NCBI GenBank assembly: GCA_028285345.1
Contig: JANQPT010000019.1
Coordinates: forward strand, 62,001 to 126,000
Direction: 5' to 3'
Length of the DNA: 64,000 bases
From: Planctomycetales bacterium
Lineage (GTDB): Bacteria; Planctomycetota; Planctomycetia; Planctomycetales; Planctomycetaceae
Shown: positions 46,217 through 55,078 of the stretch, piece by piece
Layout: every line of letters starts with the position of its first letter
Numbering within the stretch: position 1 is the stretch's first letter
Position numbers and translations under genes: made by a program
The notes under the pieces: generated by a model
The model's database searches: none
The model's input: the letters and a program-made list of their open reading frames with translations, nothing else
Told to the model about the DNA's origin: nothing

Positions 46217-47941
46217 GTGCTCGCCGTGCCGGCCCAAATCCCCGATTTCTTCCACGGACTCTCCAACTACGCCCAGGCGGCGTTCGGCGGCTGGGGTGTA
46301 ACCGCATTAGGCGTCATCTGCGTCTGCCAATATGTGATCTACCTTCACAAACTCCGCAAATCGCGGGGCGAACATCGCAATCAAGTCGATGAAATGAGCG
46401 CGGAGATGGGAGTGATCCAGAAGGATCACATGATCACCCGTATGGAGAACCGCCTGCTGCGTGAGTTTGTCAGCGAAACCGACGTCGACCGCGCGATTCG
46501 AGTGCTGCTGAAGAATCTGGTGCCCGACACCGACAGCGGATTCGCTGTCTATGTCGAGTTTCACGATGAAGAGACCAAGGTGGGTCAAAGCCGAGGACTG
46601 TCGCGTGAGGCCCGCAAGTCGTTGGTGGTCGACGCGCCGTTCCAGGAACGTGCCCGCGGCGGGCGCCCGTTTGTCCTCTCTGGCGAGGAACTCCGCAATA
46701 GCCAAATTGCGGCAAATCTCTCAGCCGCCGACCGCGGACGGATCACGCAATTGTATCTGGTGGGCATCGAAACTCACGGGCAGCTGATCGGAATGGTGAT
46801 TTCCACGAAGCTCTTTTCGGCCGAGATCGAGCAGCAACAACACTTCGACTTGCTGCAACGGCTGACCAAGGGAATCGGAGAACTGCGGCGGACCTCAGCG
46901 GCTCTCGAATTGCAAAAGAACGAGCTGCACCGCACGAACGACATTCTTGAATTGCGCGCGTTGACGGACAGCAATTTTGAGAGCCCCGTCGACATGATCC
47001 AGCAGTTCATGACGGCCCTCAGAACCAAGACCGGCTCGGGCCGCGCGGCGCTCTACATTTCCACCACGGTGGAAAACCTGGGGCAGAACGCATTTGTTCG
47101 CTGTGGCTCAGTTTCCAATCCCAATTCGGAACGTCAATTGTGCCAAGCCGAAGACGCGGTTGCGGCTCAGGCACATGCGTCGATGGAAATGAAATTGTTC
47201 GACCGTGCGGATCTGCTGCGTCACGGCATTCACAGTTTCCTCTCGAAGATCCTGGCGATCCCGCTGGTCCGCAAAGGGGCGACCGTGGGTGTGATCTGCC
47301 TGTCGCGCGAGGCGGCCGATGATTATCAAGAGGTCGAGATCGATCTCGCGCAGTGGTCGGCGGAGTATATGGCGGGTACGATCCTCAACGTCCTGCAGCG
47401 CGCGCATATTGAGCAGCAAGCGCGGACGGACAGCCTGACCGGCATGTCCAATCGCGCTTCGTTTGACGCGGCGATCGACGCGGAAGTCCGCGCAGCACAT
47501 GAAATGCAAGAGTCCTGTTCCTTGTTGCTGCTGGATTTGGACCGGTTTAAGGCAATCAATGACAACTTCGGCCACCTGGTCGGCGACCACGTATTGCGAG
47601 CCACCGCGCAAGTCGTCAATGACTGCCTCAATCAGACACGATTAAACGACCGCGCGGTGGCGGCACGCTATGGAGGCGAGGAACTCGCCGTCCTCCTGCC
47701 GGGAATGAACCACGAAGGGGCGGGCCGCATCGCGGAGCTGATCCGCTCATCGGTCGCGGAAAATAAATTCACTTTCGCCCAGGAATCAATTCCCGTCACG
47801 ATCAGCATCGGCGTCGCCACGCTTCCCAAAGATGCGTCCGACGTCCAGCAGTTGATTGCCGCAGCCGACGGAGCGTTGTATTTCGCGAAGCAATCCGGCC
47901 GCAACCGCGTCGGCATCGCACAGCACACTGCCGTCGTTTAG
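46217..47941 (+). CDS. GGDEF diguanylate cyclase with N-terminal membrane helix and GAF-like domain
   Basis: A protein of 574 residues. One hydrophobic segment (YAQAAFGGWGVTALGVICVC) near residue 20, a coiled coil, GAF-like segments from about 80 to 380, and a C-terminal GGDEF domain (SNRASFDAAIDAEV, LDLDRFKAINDNFGHLVGD, RYGGEELAVLLPGM, SIGVAT). The catalytic motif is GGEEL. The inhibitory RxxD I-site is not present at the usual distance before GGEEL (the nearest, RLND, is two residues further upstream), so product inhibition may be lost. GTG 46217 is the start. c-di-GMP signalling, input unknown. Confidence 0.88.
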   Translation: MLAVPAQIPDFFHGLSNYAQAAFGGWGVTALGVICVCQYVIYLHKLRKSRGEHRNQVDEMSAEMGVIQKDHMITRMENRLLREFVSETDVDRAIRVLLKNLVPDTDSGFAVYVEFHDEETKVGQSRGLSREARKSLVVDAPFQERARGGRPFVLSGEELRNSQIAANLSAADRGRITQLYLVGIETHGQLIGMVISTKLFSAEIEQQQHFDLLQRLTKGIGELRRTSAALELQKNELHRTNDILELRALTDSNFESPVDMIQQFMTALRTKTGSGRAALYISTTVENLGQNAFVRCGSVSNPNSERQLCQAEDAVAAQAHASMEMKLFDRADLLRHGIHSFLSKILAIPLVRKGATVGVICLSREAADDYQEVEIDLAQWSAEYMAGTILNVLQRAHIEQQARTDSLTGMSNRASFDAAIDAEVRAAHEMQESCSLLLLDLDRFKAINDNFGHLVGDHVLRATAQVVNDCLNQTRLNDRAVAARYGGEELAVLLPGMNHEGAGRIAELIRSSVAENKFTFAQESIPVTISIGVATLPKDASDVQQLIAAADGALYFAKQSGRNRVGIAQHTAVV

Positions 47942-48033
47942 CGAGTTGACGGCAGTTTGGTCAGATTGCACCCTACCAGATCGCCCCGAGAGTGCAGAGT
48001 CAACAGTGCTACTGCACTGGTGGCGGTAGCGGA

Positions 48034-48495
48034 TCAACGGCGACCGACCCACTCGTACCGAATATCCGGCAAACCTTCTTCATTGTCGTCCCCGCGCGCG
48101 ATGACCTTGAACCCATGCTTTTCATAGAAGGCCTGTGCGGCGGAGTTGACCTCAAACGTGTATAGCCGAAGTGTTCCGTTCGATCGTTGCTTTGCCAGAC
48201 TCAGCAGTCGGGTGCCGATTCCGCGGCGCTGGAAATCAACGTGAATATAGAGCTGGCTCAACTCCGTACCGTCGGTCGCCATGATTCCCACGACCGAATC
48301 GGTCGGCATGTGGATCGCCAGGGACACCGCATTGTCGGCGGTCAATTTCGAACGTAGAAAGTCCAGTTGGTTTTCGAACGAGTGAACTTCTGGAATGCCG
48401 AGTGCGGCCTCCTTACTCTCCCGCCACATCGCGACGGCCTCGCGCGCGAATCGGCCGTGATAATCGACGATGGTAATGTCGGTATCTTCTGACAT
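48034..48495 (-). CDS. GNAT family N-acetyltransferase
   Basis: A protein of 153 residues. Typical GNAT pattern: LSQLYIHVDFQRRGIGTRLLSLAKQR with motif A (Q/R-x-x-G-x-G/A), and FYEKHGFKVIARG. It lies at the 3' end of the minus-strand run that includes the ceramidase-like and aquaporin genes (gap 30 bases), so may be co-transcribed. Acceptor unknown. Confidence 0.85.
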   Translation of the reverse strand: MSEDTDITIVDYHGRFAREAVAMWRESKEAALGIPEVHSFENQLDFLRSKLTADNAVSLAIHMPTDSVVGIMATDGTELSQLYIHVDFQRRGIGTRLLSLAKQRSNGTLRLYTFEVNSAAQAFYEKHGFKVIARGDDNEEGLPDIRYEWVGRR

Positions 48496-48525
48496 GAAAC
48501 TACGAGCGTCTGCGAAGTGGGGATC

Positions 48526-49863
48526 CTATTTCGCCAATTGATGTACCATGTCCACGATCTTCTGCTCCAGCCCCGGTGCCCAAGGACTCGGCTGCTGGTA
48601 GGGAATCATCGAACTGGCTCCTTCATAGCCCCCTTCGGACAGCACGCGCTCAGAGGGTATGTAGCACATCACGTCATTTGCGTAGCCGGTGACCCACGTC
48701 TTACCGGGAACCAGCTCTCGCTTCAGCCGCAGCGAATAGTCGACGACGACCTCGCCTCCCAGCGCGACCCAAGTCAGCTGATCGCCGAATTTCCAGACTT
48801 GTACCGGAAGCGGATAAATCGCCGACAACGTGCCCTCAGTTTCAAGGCGGTGCAGCAGCCGCCGCGCGCGGCGCGCCGCGTAGGGACTGTCGCTCTGGAG
48901 TTGGCTTTCCAGTTCCGCTTTGTCCGGAATTCGTTGAAACGTCAAATCAATCGTGCGAAAGGCCGTCGTGAGTTCGCCGGTAAGCGGCGTCATTTCTGAA
49001 TCGAGCACTTTCTCGACCGCCGTCGCAAGCATTCGTCCATACTTGACGCCGAGTTCCAGTTTGCGGCGGGGCAGCGGATTCTGATCGGCGCCGCAACCGG
49101 CAAAAAACAATGCCGTCGCTCCGGGATGACGTTCTTCCAAGAACTGGCAAGCCTCCCCCGCATAGTCGCCCCACCACTTGTAGAAGCTCATCACCGTGCA
49201 GTGGCAGGCGTAGCCGAAGATCACGCCCCGCAATTGCCCGCCGTCGGCCGACGTAATTCGCAGCACGGGGACCTCGTGGTCAATCGGCCCCACGCCAATC
49301 GGCGGCCGGCGGTTGGCGGCAAACTCGGCCTTGCCGATCCCGGTCGCCAGCCGCGCCGGCTTCAGATCTTGCAGCGCGTCGTCAATCAGCTTTATCAATT
49401 TGGCATTGAGTGCGGCTTGGTTTTTGCGGATCTTTTCCCACTCCGCATCCGGGATCGCCATCATATGGCTCAACTCGTCGTCCAGTGCCGGACCGCAGTG
49501 AGTGTGAGAACAGGTGAGCATGATGTCAGCCCGCTCCAAGCCATGCTTTTCGGCCGCGGCATCGCAGACAAACTTTGCCATCTTGGCTGGAATCCCGATC
49601 AGGTCAGTGGCGACAAACACGACACGTTTGCCCGAGGGTGATTTCAATGCGGCTGCTCGTGCGTAGAGTTCGCCCGCTTTCCCTTCCGCGGGTTTGTTGC
49701 GACCGCCGTAGCCGGACAGAAACATTGGTTCGGCGGGGGTGATCACTACTTTCGAGAACCCGGCTTCCCAGGCGGCGGTTTGAGAATCCTCCGCCGCGAG
49801 CGGAACCGCCGGCATCACCAGCAACAAGCCGATCAGCACAGATGTCATTCTGAGGAAGTTCAT
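48526..49863 (-). CDS. Neutral ceramidase-family protein lacking the usual catalytic serine
   Basis: A protein of 445 residues with a signal peptide (MTSVLIGLLLVMPAVPLAA). It matches the N-terminal domain of neutral/alkaline ceramidases: AGFSKVVITPAEPMFLSGYGG, VATDLIGIPA, LTCSHTHCGPALDD (zinc-binding HxH), YACHCTVM, and FFAGCGADQNPLPR. True ceramidases have a Ser in GDVSPN at the last site; here it is Gln (ADQNP). The C-terminal Ig-like domain of ceramidases also seems shortened. Start at 49863, 13 bases after the aquaporin stop. It is probably a metal-dependent hydrolase of other amides or esters. Confidence 0.78.
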   Translation of the reverse strand: MNFLRMTSVLIGLLLVMPAVPLAAEDSQTAAWEAGFSKVVITPAEPMFLSGYGGRNKPAEGKAGELYARAAALKSPSGKRVVFVATDLIGIPAKMAKFVCDAAAEKHGLERADIMLTCSHTHCGPALDDELSHMMAIPDAEWEKIRKNQAALNAKLIKLIDDALQDLKPARLATGIGKAEFAANRRPPIGVGPIDHEVPVLRITSADGGQLRGVIFGYACHCTVMSFYKWWGDYAGEACQFLEERHPGATALFFAGCGADQNPLPRRKLELGVKYGRMLATAVEKVLDSEMTPLTGELTTAFRTIDLTFQRIPDKAELESQLQSDSPYAARRARRLLHRLETEGTLSAIYPLPVQVWKFGDQLTWVALGGEVVVDYSLRLKRELVPGKTWVTGYANDVMCYIPSERVLSEGGYEGASSMIPYQQPSPWAPGLEQKIVDMVHQLAK

Positions 49864-49876
49864 CAGAGGTTGCCTT

Positions 49877-50692
49877 TCATTGGTGATCGCCGACGTTGGA
49901 ATCGATTGCTTGCTGACTGTGAAACCGGTGAATGAACTGATCATAAACCCAGCCGCCAACCACACCGCCGACCAGCGGACCGGCAATCGGCACCCACCAC
50001 CAGTTTTCATGTGCGGTGAACACGCCGCTGCCCCAACCGGCAACGGCGGTAAATAGCCGCGGGCCGAAGTCGCGGGCCGGGTTAATTGCATACCCGCAGT
50101 TTAATCCGAACGACATCCCTACCATGAATACAATTCCGCCGACAATCACCGGCCCGAGATTCATCTGTGGCGCCAAGTTCTTTTCATCGGTCAAAGCAAA
50201 GATCATCAGCAACAGCATCGCCGTGCCGACCACTTGATCGACAAAACCGCCGGTCAAACTCAGATAGTCTTGCGGATAGGTGGCCCAGATGCCCGCAGTC
50301 GCCTGTTCGGCCGCCGCCGTCAAACCGGGAATCTGGCGGACACCGTCGTCGAGGTGCTGGAGTGCGTCGTAGTAACACGCATAGACCAGCGCCGAGGCGA
50401 CGAACGCTCCGGCGACCTGCGCGACCATGTAGGGCAGCACCTTCCTCCAATCAAACCCGCGCAGACACGCAAACGCCAATGTCACGGCGGGGTTCAAGTG
50501 TGCTCCGGACACGCCGCCGGCGACATACACCGCCAACGTCACTGCCAAGCCCCATCCGACGTTGATCGAAAAGTAATCGCCGGTGTTACCACCGCCCAGA
50601 GTAACCTGGGCGTTGACTCCGACTCCAAAGAGAATCAGCACAAACGTACCCAAGAACTCCGCCGACAACTCTCGGTTCAATCCTCTTTCCAT
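49877..50692 (-). CDS. Aquaglyceroporin (MIP family)
   Basis: A protein of 271 residues with six membrane segments and the two NPA boxes: HLNPAVTLAFACLRG and INPARDFGPRLF. The Asp after the second NPA (NPARD) is characteristic of glycerol facilitators rather than water-specific channels. An extended loop of about 40 residues between helices 3 and 4 fits GlpF-type proteins. Start 50692 has GGAGAGAG upstream. It begins the operon with the ceramidase-like and GNAT genes. A divergent Ser/Thr kinase gene lies 291 bases away. Confidence 0.87.
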   Translation of the reverse strand: MERGLNRELSAEFLGTFVLILFGVGVNAQVTLGGGNTGDYFSINVGWGLAVTLAVYVAGGVSGAHLNPAVTLAFACLRGFDWRKVLPYMVAQVAGAFVASALVYACYYDALQHLDDGVRQIPGLTAAAEQATAGIWATYPQDYLSLTGGFVDQVVGTAMLLLMIFALTDEKNLAPQMNLGPVIVGGIVFMVGMSFGLNCGYAINPARDFGPRLFTAVAGWGSGVFTAHENWWWVPIAGPLVGGVVGGWVYDQFIHRFHSQQAIDSNVGDHQ

Positions 50693-50983
50693 TTCTCTCT
50701 CCAGTGTGTTGCTCCTGCCAGGATTGCACAGAGCGAAGCTCTCCGCCCAATTCTCCGGCTTCACGTCAGAGGGACCGCCATCATCATCACTCGCTCTCGA
50801 TTCATCAAGCGCACCGCCGGAATCGTCGTGGTAATTGTCGCTGTCGTCAAACACAGGCTGAACTCACGTTCTGCAGCGGCAGCGATGGCCCCTTGTATTG
50901 CGATGCGGCTATGGACTCAGTACGCTGAAATGGAACTGGGCTGCTACGCGACCTTGGCACGTCAATTATCCCGGGGCACGGCT

Positions 50984-53900
50984 ATGACACGGCGCGACGG
51001 CGAAGCCGGTGCGGACACGCTACTTGATCGGCTTGCGGATGAATTCTCTGAGCGGATCAGCCGAGGAGAACGGCTGGATATTGAGGAGTATGCACAGCAA
51101 TATCCGGAACTGTCGAACGTCATCCGTGAGCTGTTCCCCGCTCTGGCAGCCTTGGCAGAATCTCCCGACGCCGACGTGACGGCCGAATCCAATCAACGAC
51201 CGCGGTATCGCGCAATCGGGGACTTTCGCTTGATCCGCCAAGTCGGCCGCGGCGGTATGGGGATCGTTTATGAGGCGGAACAGATTTCGCTGCACCGCCG
51301 CGTCGCGTTGAAGATTCTTCCGTTCGCCGCGGTGCTCGATCCGCGCCACTTGCAACGGTTTAAGAACGAGGCTCAAGCGGCGGCGGCGCTGCACCACCCG
51401 CACATCGTCCCCGTGCACTCTGTCGGAACTGACCGCGGTGTGCATTATTACGCGATGCAATACGTGGACGGCCAAAACCTGGCGAACGTGCTTCGGCAAA
51501 TGCGGCTCAGTCAAGTGGAAGGTGCAATCGCCGAGATTCCCGAAAACACGCGTCATGTGTCGCACGAATCGGACGACGGGCAGTCCTTCGCGTGTGACCT
51601 CGTGTTGGACTACCAGGCCGGAAATCAGGAACTTCTCAGCGGCGAGCAGAGCCCCCCCGACAGCCTGCCGGCGACCGCCAACTCGCTCCACGACACTCAA
51701 CCGGTCCAGCATTACTCGACCGCATCACTTCATGACCGCCGCGAAAAGTATCGCACAATCGCCAAATTGGGAATCCAAGCCGCAGAAGCGCTGGACTATG
51801 CTCATGAACATGGCATCGTCCACCGGGACATTAAGCCCTCCAATTTGCTGATCGATGCCGAGGGTGACCTGTGGATCACCGATTTCGGGCTGGCCCAGAT
51901 CGAAGCCGGCGGCAGTTTGACGTTGACCGGCGACTGTGTTGGAACACTTCAGTATATGAGTCCCGAGCAAGCGTTGGGGCATCGGGGCGTCGTCGATCAC
52001 CGGACTGATATCTACGCGCTGGGCGTGACACTCTACGAGCTGCTGACCTGCCGGTCGATGCTGCCGGATCTGGATAAAGCGGTTCTGCTCAAAAAGATCG
52101 CTGATGAAGACCCGCCGCCTCCCAGCAGCATTGATCGAAATGTCCCCACCGACCTGGAAACGATCGTCCTCAAAGCGATCGCCAAGGATCCCCAGGAGCG
52201 CTACGCGTCTGCGGGAGAGCTTGCGGAAGACTTGCATTGTTTCTTGGAGCTCAAGCCGATCCGTGCCAAACGGCCGGGGCTTTGGGACCGCTGGGCAAAG
52301 TGGTCGCGTCGAAATCACACATTAGTCCTCTCAGTGGCCGCCGTTCTGTTCCTTGCGGTGATGGGGCTGTCGGCCAGCATATTCTCGGTCAAGTCCGCCT
52401 ATGATGCGGAGTTGGAGCAGCGGCGTGTGGCGGAGACGGAGACCCGACGGGCGGACATCAATCTGATGCGGGCGCTGCAGGCCGTCAACGCCATGCTCAC
52501 CGAAGTCGCCTCGGCTGAGATCAACAACATGCCGCAGACTGAGAAGCTCCGGCGCGCGCTTTTGCGCAAGGCGGTCGATTTTCACGAATCACTGCTCGCC
52601 GAGCATCGAGAGAATCCCACGATCAGGTACGAGACGGCGAAAGCCTACGTGCGAATTTCCAAGTTGCACGAGGCATTGGGCGAGTTCGAGCTCGCGGAGA
52701 CCTCGGGAAATCGTGCGATTGCCATGCTCAACGATTTGATCGCGTCCAGCCCAATGAACGCCGAGTACCGGAATTCGCTGACAATGGCGTATGAGAACGT
52801 TGCGCTGGCACTGTTTCAACTCCGCCCTCACCGAATCAATGATGCGCAAACGGCCTGCCGCCTGCAGTTGGACGAATCCCGACGCCTGGTACGCGATTTT
52901 CCCCACCGCGTTGAGTTTCGGCGCCGTCTTGCCGAAAACCTGACCGATTTGGGCAACTTTTTGTGGGAGTCGCCGCTGCGAAGCGAATCGGAGGCACCGC
53001 TTCAAGAAGCCGTTCGGATTTGGGACGCGATCGTCGCCGATGATCCGCAATTGGCCGACGAATCGGACCGCGCACACTCGCATCAATGGCTGGGCGGAAT
53101 GCTCATGAAAACCAGACGTTTCGAAGAAGCGGAACAAGAGCTGATGTTCGCCAATCAGGTCTACGAGCGGCTCGTTCGCGAACAACCCGGCCACGAGGAG
53201 TATCGCGGCCGTCTGGCTCACAACCGCGCCTATTTGGGTAACCTGCATTTGCACCGTGGCGACATCGAGCAAGCTCAAGACTACTACCGGCAGGCGATTC
53301 AATTGCGCGAGCGGCTCGTCCAAGAGTTTCCGGAAGTTTACGAACATAAACGGCGGTTGGTCATCTGCTACGGCGACCTGGCCCGCACATTGGCTCGCAA
53401 AGGTGAGTATGACCGGGCCCGTGATGTGCTTGAGAAGCGCCTCGACCTGAGCCGCGTTGTCAGCGAGCAGTTTCCGGAAATCTCGCGCAAACCGGGTTCG
53501 CGGGCATGGCCGCTCTACGATTTGGGACTTGCGTATTTCAAAGCGGGCCGAATCGACAGCGCTCGGGAGCACTTTTACAGTTCAATTCAATACCTCAAGA
53601 AAGATGCGGACGAATTCGACGAGAGCTTCAAGGCGCAACATTGGTTCTCCTGGTTACTCGTCGCTTGTCCGATCGAAGATTTACGGAACGCGAAAATAGC
53701 GCTGAAACATGCTCAGAGGGCCATCCAGCTTGACTCCAGCAGCGCAGAGGCCCATTGTGTGCTGGGGGTCGCCCATTTCCAGTTGGAAGAATACTCCGCC
53801 GCACAGTCCGCATTGACGCGCGCTAGAGAGCGTTCTCAGTCCGAAACGTTTGCGGTTGCATGCTATACGCTGGCCATGATCGCGTGGAAACAGAATCGAC

Positions 53901-54031
53901 ACGACGACGCGCGGGAATTGTTCCAAACGGCGGTCGCCTGGAAAGATTCTCATGAGCGGTATGACGAAGGTGTTGATTGGGCACATGACGAAGCGGCCCT
54001 TACATTGGGCGTCACTTCCGCCGCCGACTAG
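50984..54031 (+). CDS. Transmembrane Ser/Thr protein kinase with C-terminal TPR sensor
   Basis: A protein of about 1015 residues. An N-terminal 80-residue region precedes a PknB-type kinase (about 80-370): GRGGMGIVYEAEQ, VALKILPF (Lys110), HRDIKPSNLL (Asp near 282), DFGLAQIE. A 90-residue insertion lies between the hinge and the catalytic loop. One membrane helix is near 445-467. The remainder is TPR-like (EFELAETSGNRAIAM, GDIEQAQDYYRQAIQLRERL). Start ATG 50984 is favoured since the upstream frame covers the divergent promoter region; the exact start is uncertain. Typical planctomycete kinase with an external TPR domain. Target unknown. Confidence 0.87.
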   Translation: MTRRDGEAGADTLLDRLADEFSERISRGERLDIEEYAQQYPELSNVIRELFPALAALAESPDADVTAESNQRPRYRAIGDFRLIRQVGRGGMGIVYEAEQISLHRRVALKILPFAAVLDPRHLQRFKNEAQAAAALHHPHIVPVHSVGTDRGVHYYAMQYVDGQNLANVLRQMRLSQVEGAIAEIPENTRHVSHESDDGQSFACDLVLDYQAGNQELLSGEQSPPDSLPATANSLHDTQPVQHYSTASLHDRREKYRTIAKLGIQAAEALDYAHEHGIVHRDIKPSNLLIDAEGDLWITDFGLAQIEAGGSLTLTGDCVGTLQYMSPEQALGHRGVVDHRTDIYALGVTLYELLTCRSMLPDLDKAVLLKKIADEDPPPPSSIDRNVPTDLETIVLKAIAKDPQERYASAGELAEDLHCFLELKPIRAKRPGLWDRWAKWSRRNHTLVLSVAAVLFLAVMGLSASIFSVKSAYDAELEQRRVAETETRRADINLMRALQAVNAMLTEVASAEINNMPQTEKLRRALLRKAVDFHESLLAEHRENPTIRYETAKAYVRISKLHEALGEFELAETSGNRAIAMLNDLIASSPMNAEYRNSLTMAYENVALALFQLRPHRINDAQTACRLQLDESRRLVRDFPHRVEFRRRLAENLTDLGNFLWESPLRSESEAPLQEAVRIWDAIVADDPQLADESDRAHSHQWLGGMLMKTRRFEEAEQELMFANQVYERLVREQPGHEEYRGRLAHNRAYLGNLHLHRGDIEQAQDYYRQAIQLRERLVQEFPEVYEHKRRLVICYGDLARTLARKGEYDRARDVLEKRLDLSRVVSEQFPEISRKPGSRAWPLYDLGLAYFKAGRIDSAREHFYSSIQYLKKDADEFDESFKAQHWFSWLLVACPIEDLRNAKIALKHAQRAIQLDSSSAEAHCVLGVAHFQLEEYSAAQSALTRARERSQSETFAVACYTLAMIAWKQNRHDDARELFQTAVAWKDSHERYDEGVDWAHDEAALTLGVTSAAD

Positions 54032-54081
54032 ACCGATGCTGGCGACACAGTCCCTGACAAGAAATTCGAGTATTTTCATCG

Positions 54082-55017
54082 ATGGCCGCACCACTTGATC
54101 TGCATCCCGCTTCGCCTGAAGAGTTAATTGCCGCGCATGAAAACGTTCATGACATCTGGAACAAAGGGCTCGATGTTGACGCTCACGTCCAAGCCCGGCT
54201 GAATTCGCGGCCGCATCAGCGCGCCACTTGGATCGTCGGATGCACCGATGGTCGCGTCGTCGTCTCATTGGGCACTTATCCCGTGCAGTTCCAGATTCGC
54301 GGCGAACAGGTCCCTGGTTTCGCAATTGGGTCGGTCTACACGCGGCCGGAGTACCGCGGACGAGGATATGCGCCGCAATTGGTCGAATACGCCGAGCAGT
54401 TCGAGAGCGAACGCGGCATGCGGATGTCAATCCTCTATTCCGACATTCCTCAGCAATATTATGCGGCACTGGGCTATCAGCTTTGTCCGGCCCTGTGCGG
54501 GTGGTGCGATCCGGCGATAGTTGAGAACGCGGACGCGGCGAAACGACTTGAGGAGTTTGATCCCGCCGCCGCCTTCGACGCGATGTCGCAGATGTATCAC
54601 GACTACCACGGAGGAGCGGCGATTTCGATTTTCCGAGATGCGGAATACTGGCAGGCGATGTCCAGCAAGTTTCCGCACGATCGTTTCTACTGGCTGACAG
54701 GCACGGATGGCTCGCGCAGGGCATACGCCCGATTGACTCCCGATCCACACGGCCTGAGGATCCTCGATTACGCTTGCGGCGATCAACTGAGTTCGACGCT
54801 TGCCGAACTTTACCGCTCCCTATTGTCAGCCGCCGCCGAATGGAAACTGGAACGATTTGGCGGCTGGGTCCCCGGCGGCGACGTCGCGGCGGAGTTCTTT
54901 GACATCTCCGACCGCGAAACGGAAATCACGATGATTAAGCCGCTCTGTGCCGACTTGGAATTCGACGCAGAGATCATCGCCGCAGTCGGCAGGTTCTGCG
55001 AGTTTGATCACGTCTGA
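54082..55017 (+). CDS. GNAT-type N-acetyltransferase (bacterial SCP2/Eis-like N-part)
   Basis: A protein of 311 residues. The N-terminal half is a GNAT fold (GFAIGSVYTRPEYRGRGYAPQLV with motif A, SILYSDIPQQYYAALGYQ). The C-terminal half (RFYWLTGTDGSRRAYARL, ILDYACGDQLSSTLAEL) forms a second alpha/beta domain resembling a second GNAT repeat. It follows the kinase gene by 51 bases and may be in its transcript. Acceptor unknown. Confidence 0.7.
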   Translation: MAAPLDLHPASPEELIAAHENVHDIWNKGLDVDAHVQARLNSRPHQRATWIVGCTDGRVVVSLGTYPVQFQIRGEQVPGFAIGSVYTRPEYRGRGYAPQLVEYAEQFESERGMRMSILYSDIPQQYYAALGYQLCPALCGWCDPAIVENADAAKRLEEFDPAAAFDAMSQMYHDYHGGAAISIFRDAEYWQAMSSKFPHDRFYWLTGTDGSRRAYARLTPDPHGLRILDYACGDQLSSTLAELYRSLLSAAAEWKLERFGGWVPGGDVAAEFFDISDRETEITMIKPLCADLEFDAEIIAAVGRFCEFDHV

Positions 55018-55078
55018 GCGATTAGATTGTGATTCGCCCGACCGGTATTCAGCGCCGGAACCACACACGTCGGGATCA

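Noticed and set aside
50234..50983. N-terminal extension of the Ser/Thr kinase
   Set aside because: This part overlaps the aquaporin gene on the other strand and the divergent promoter region, and it lacks the usual kinase leader sequence.
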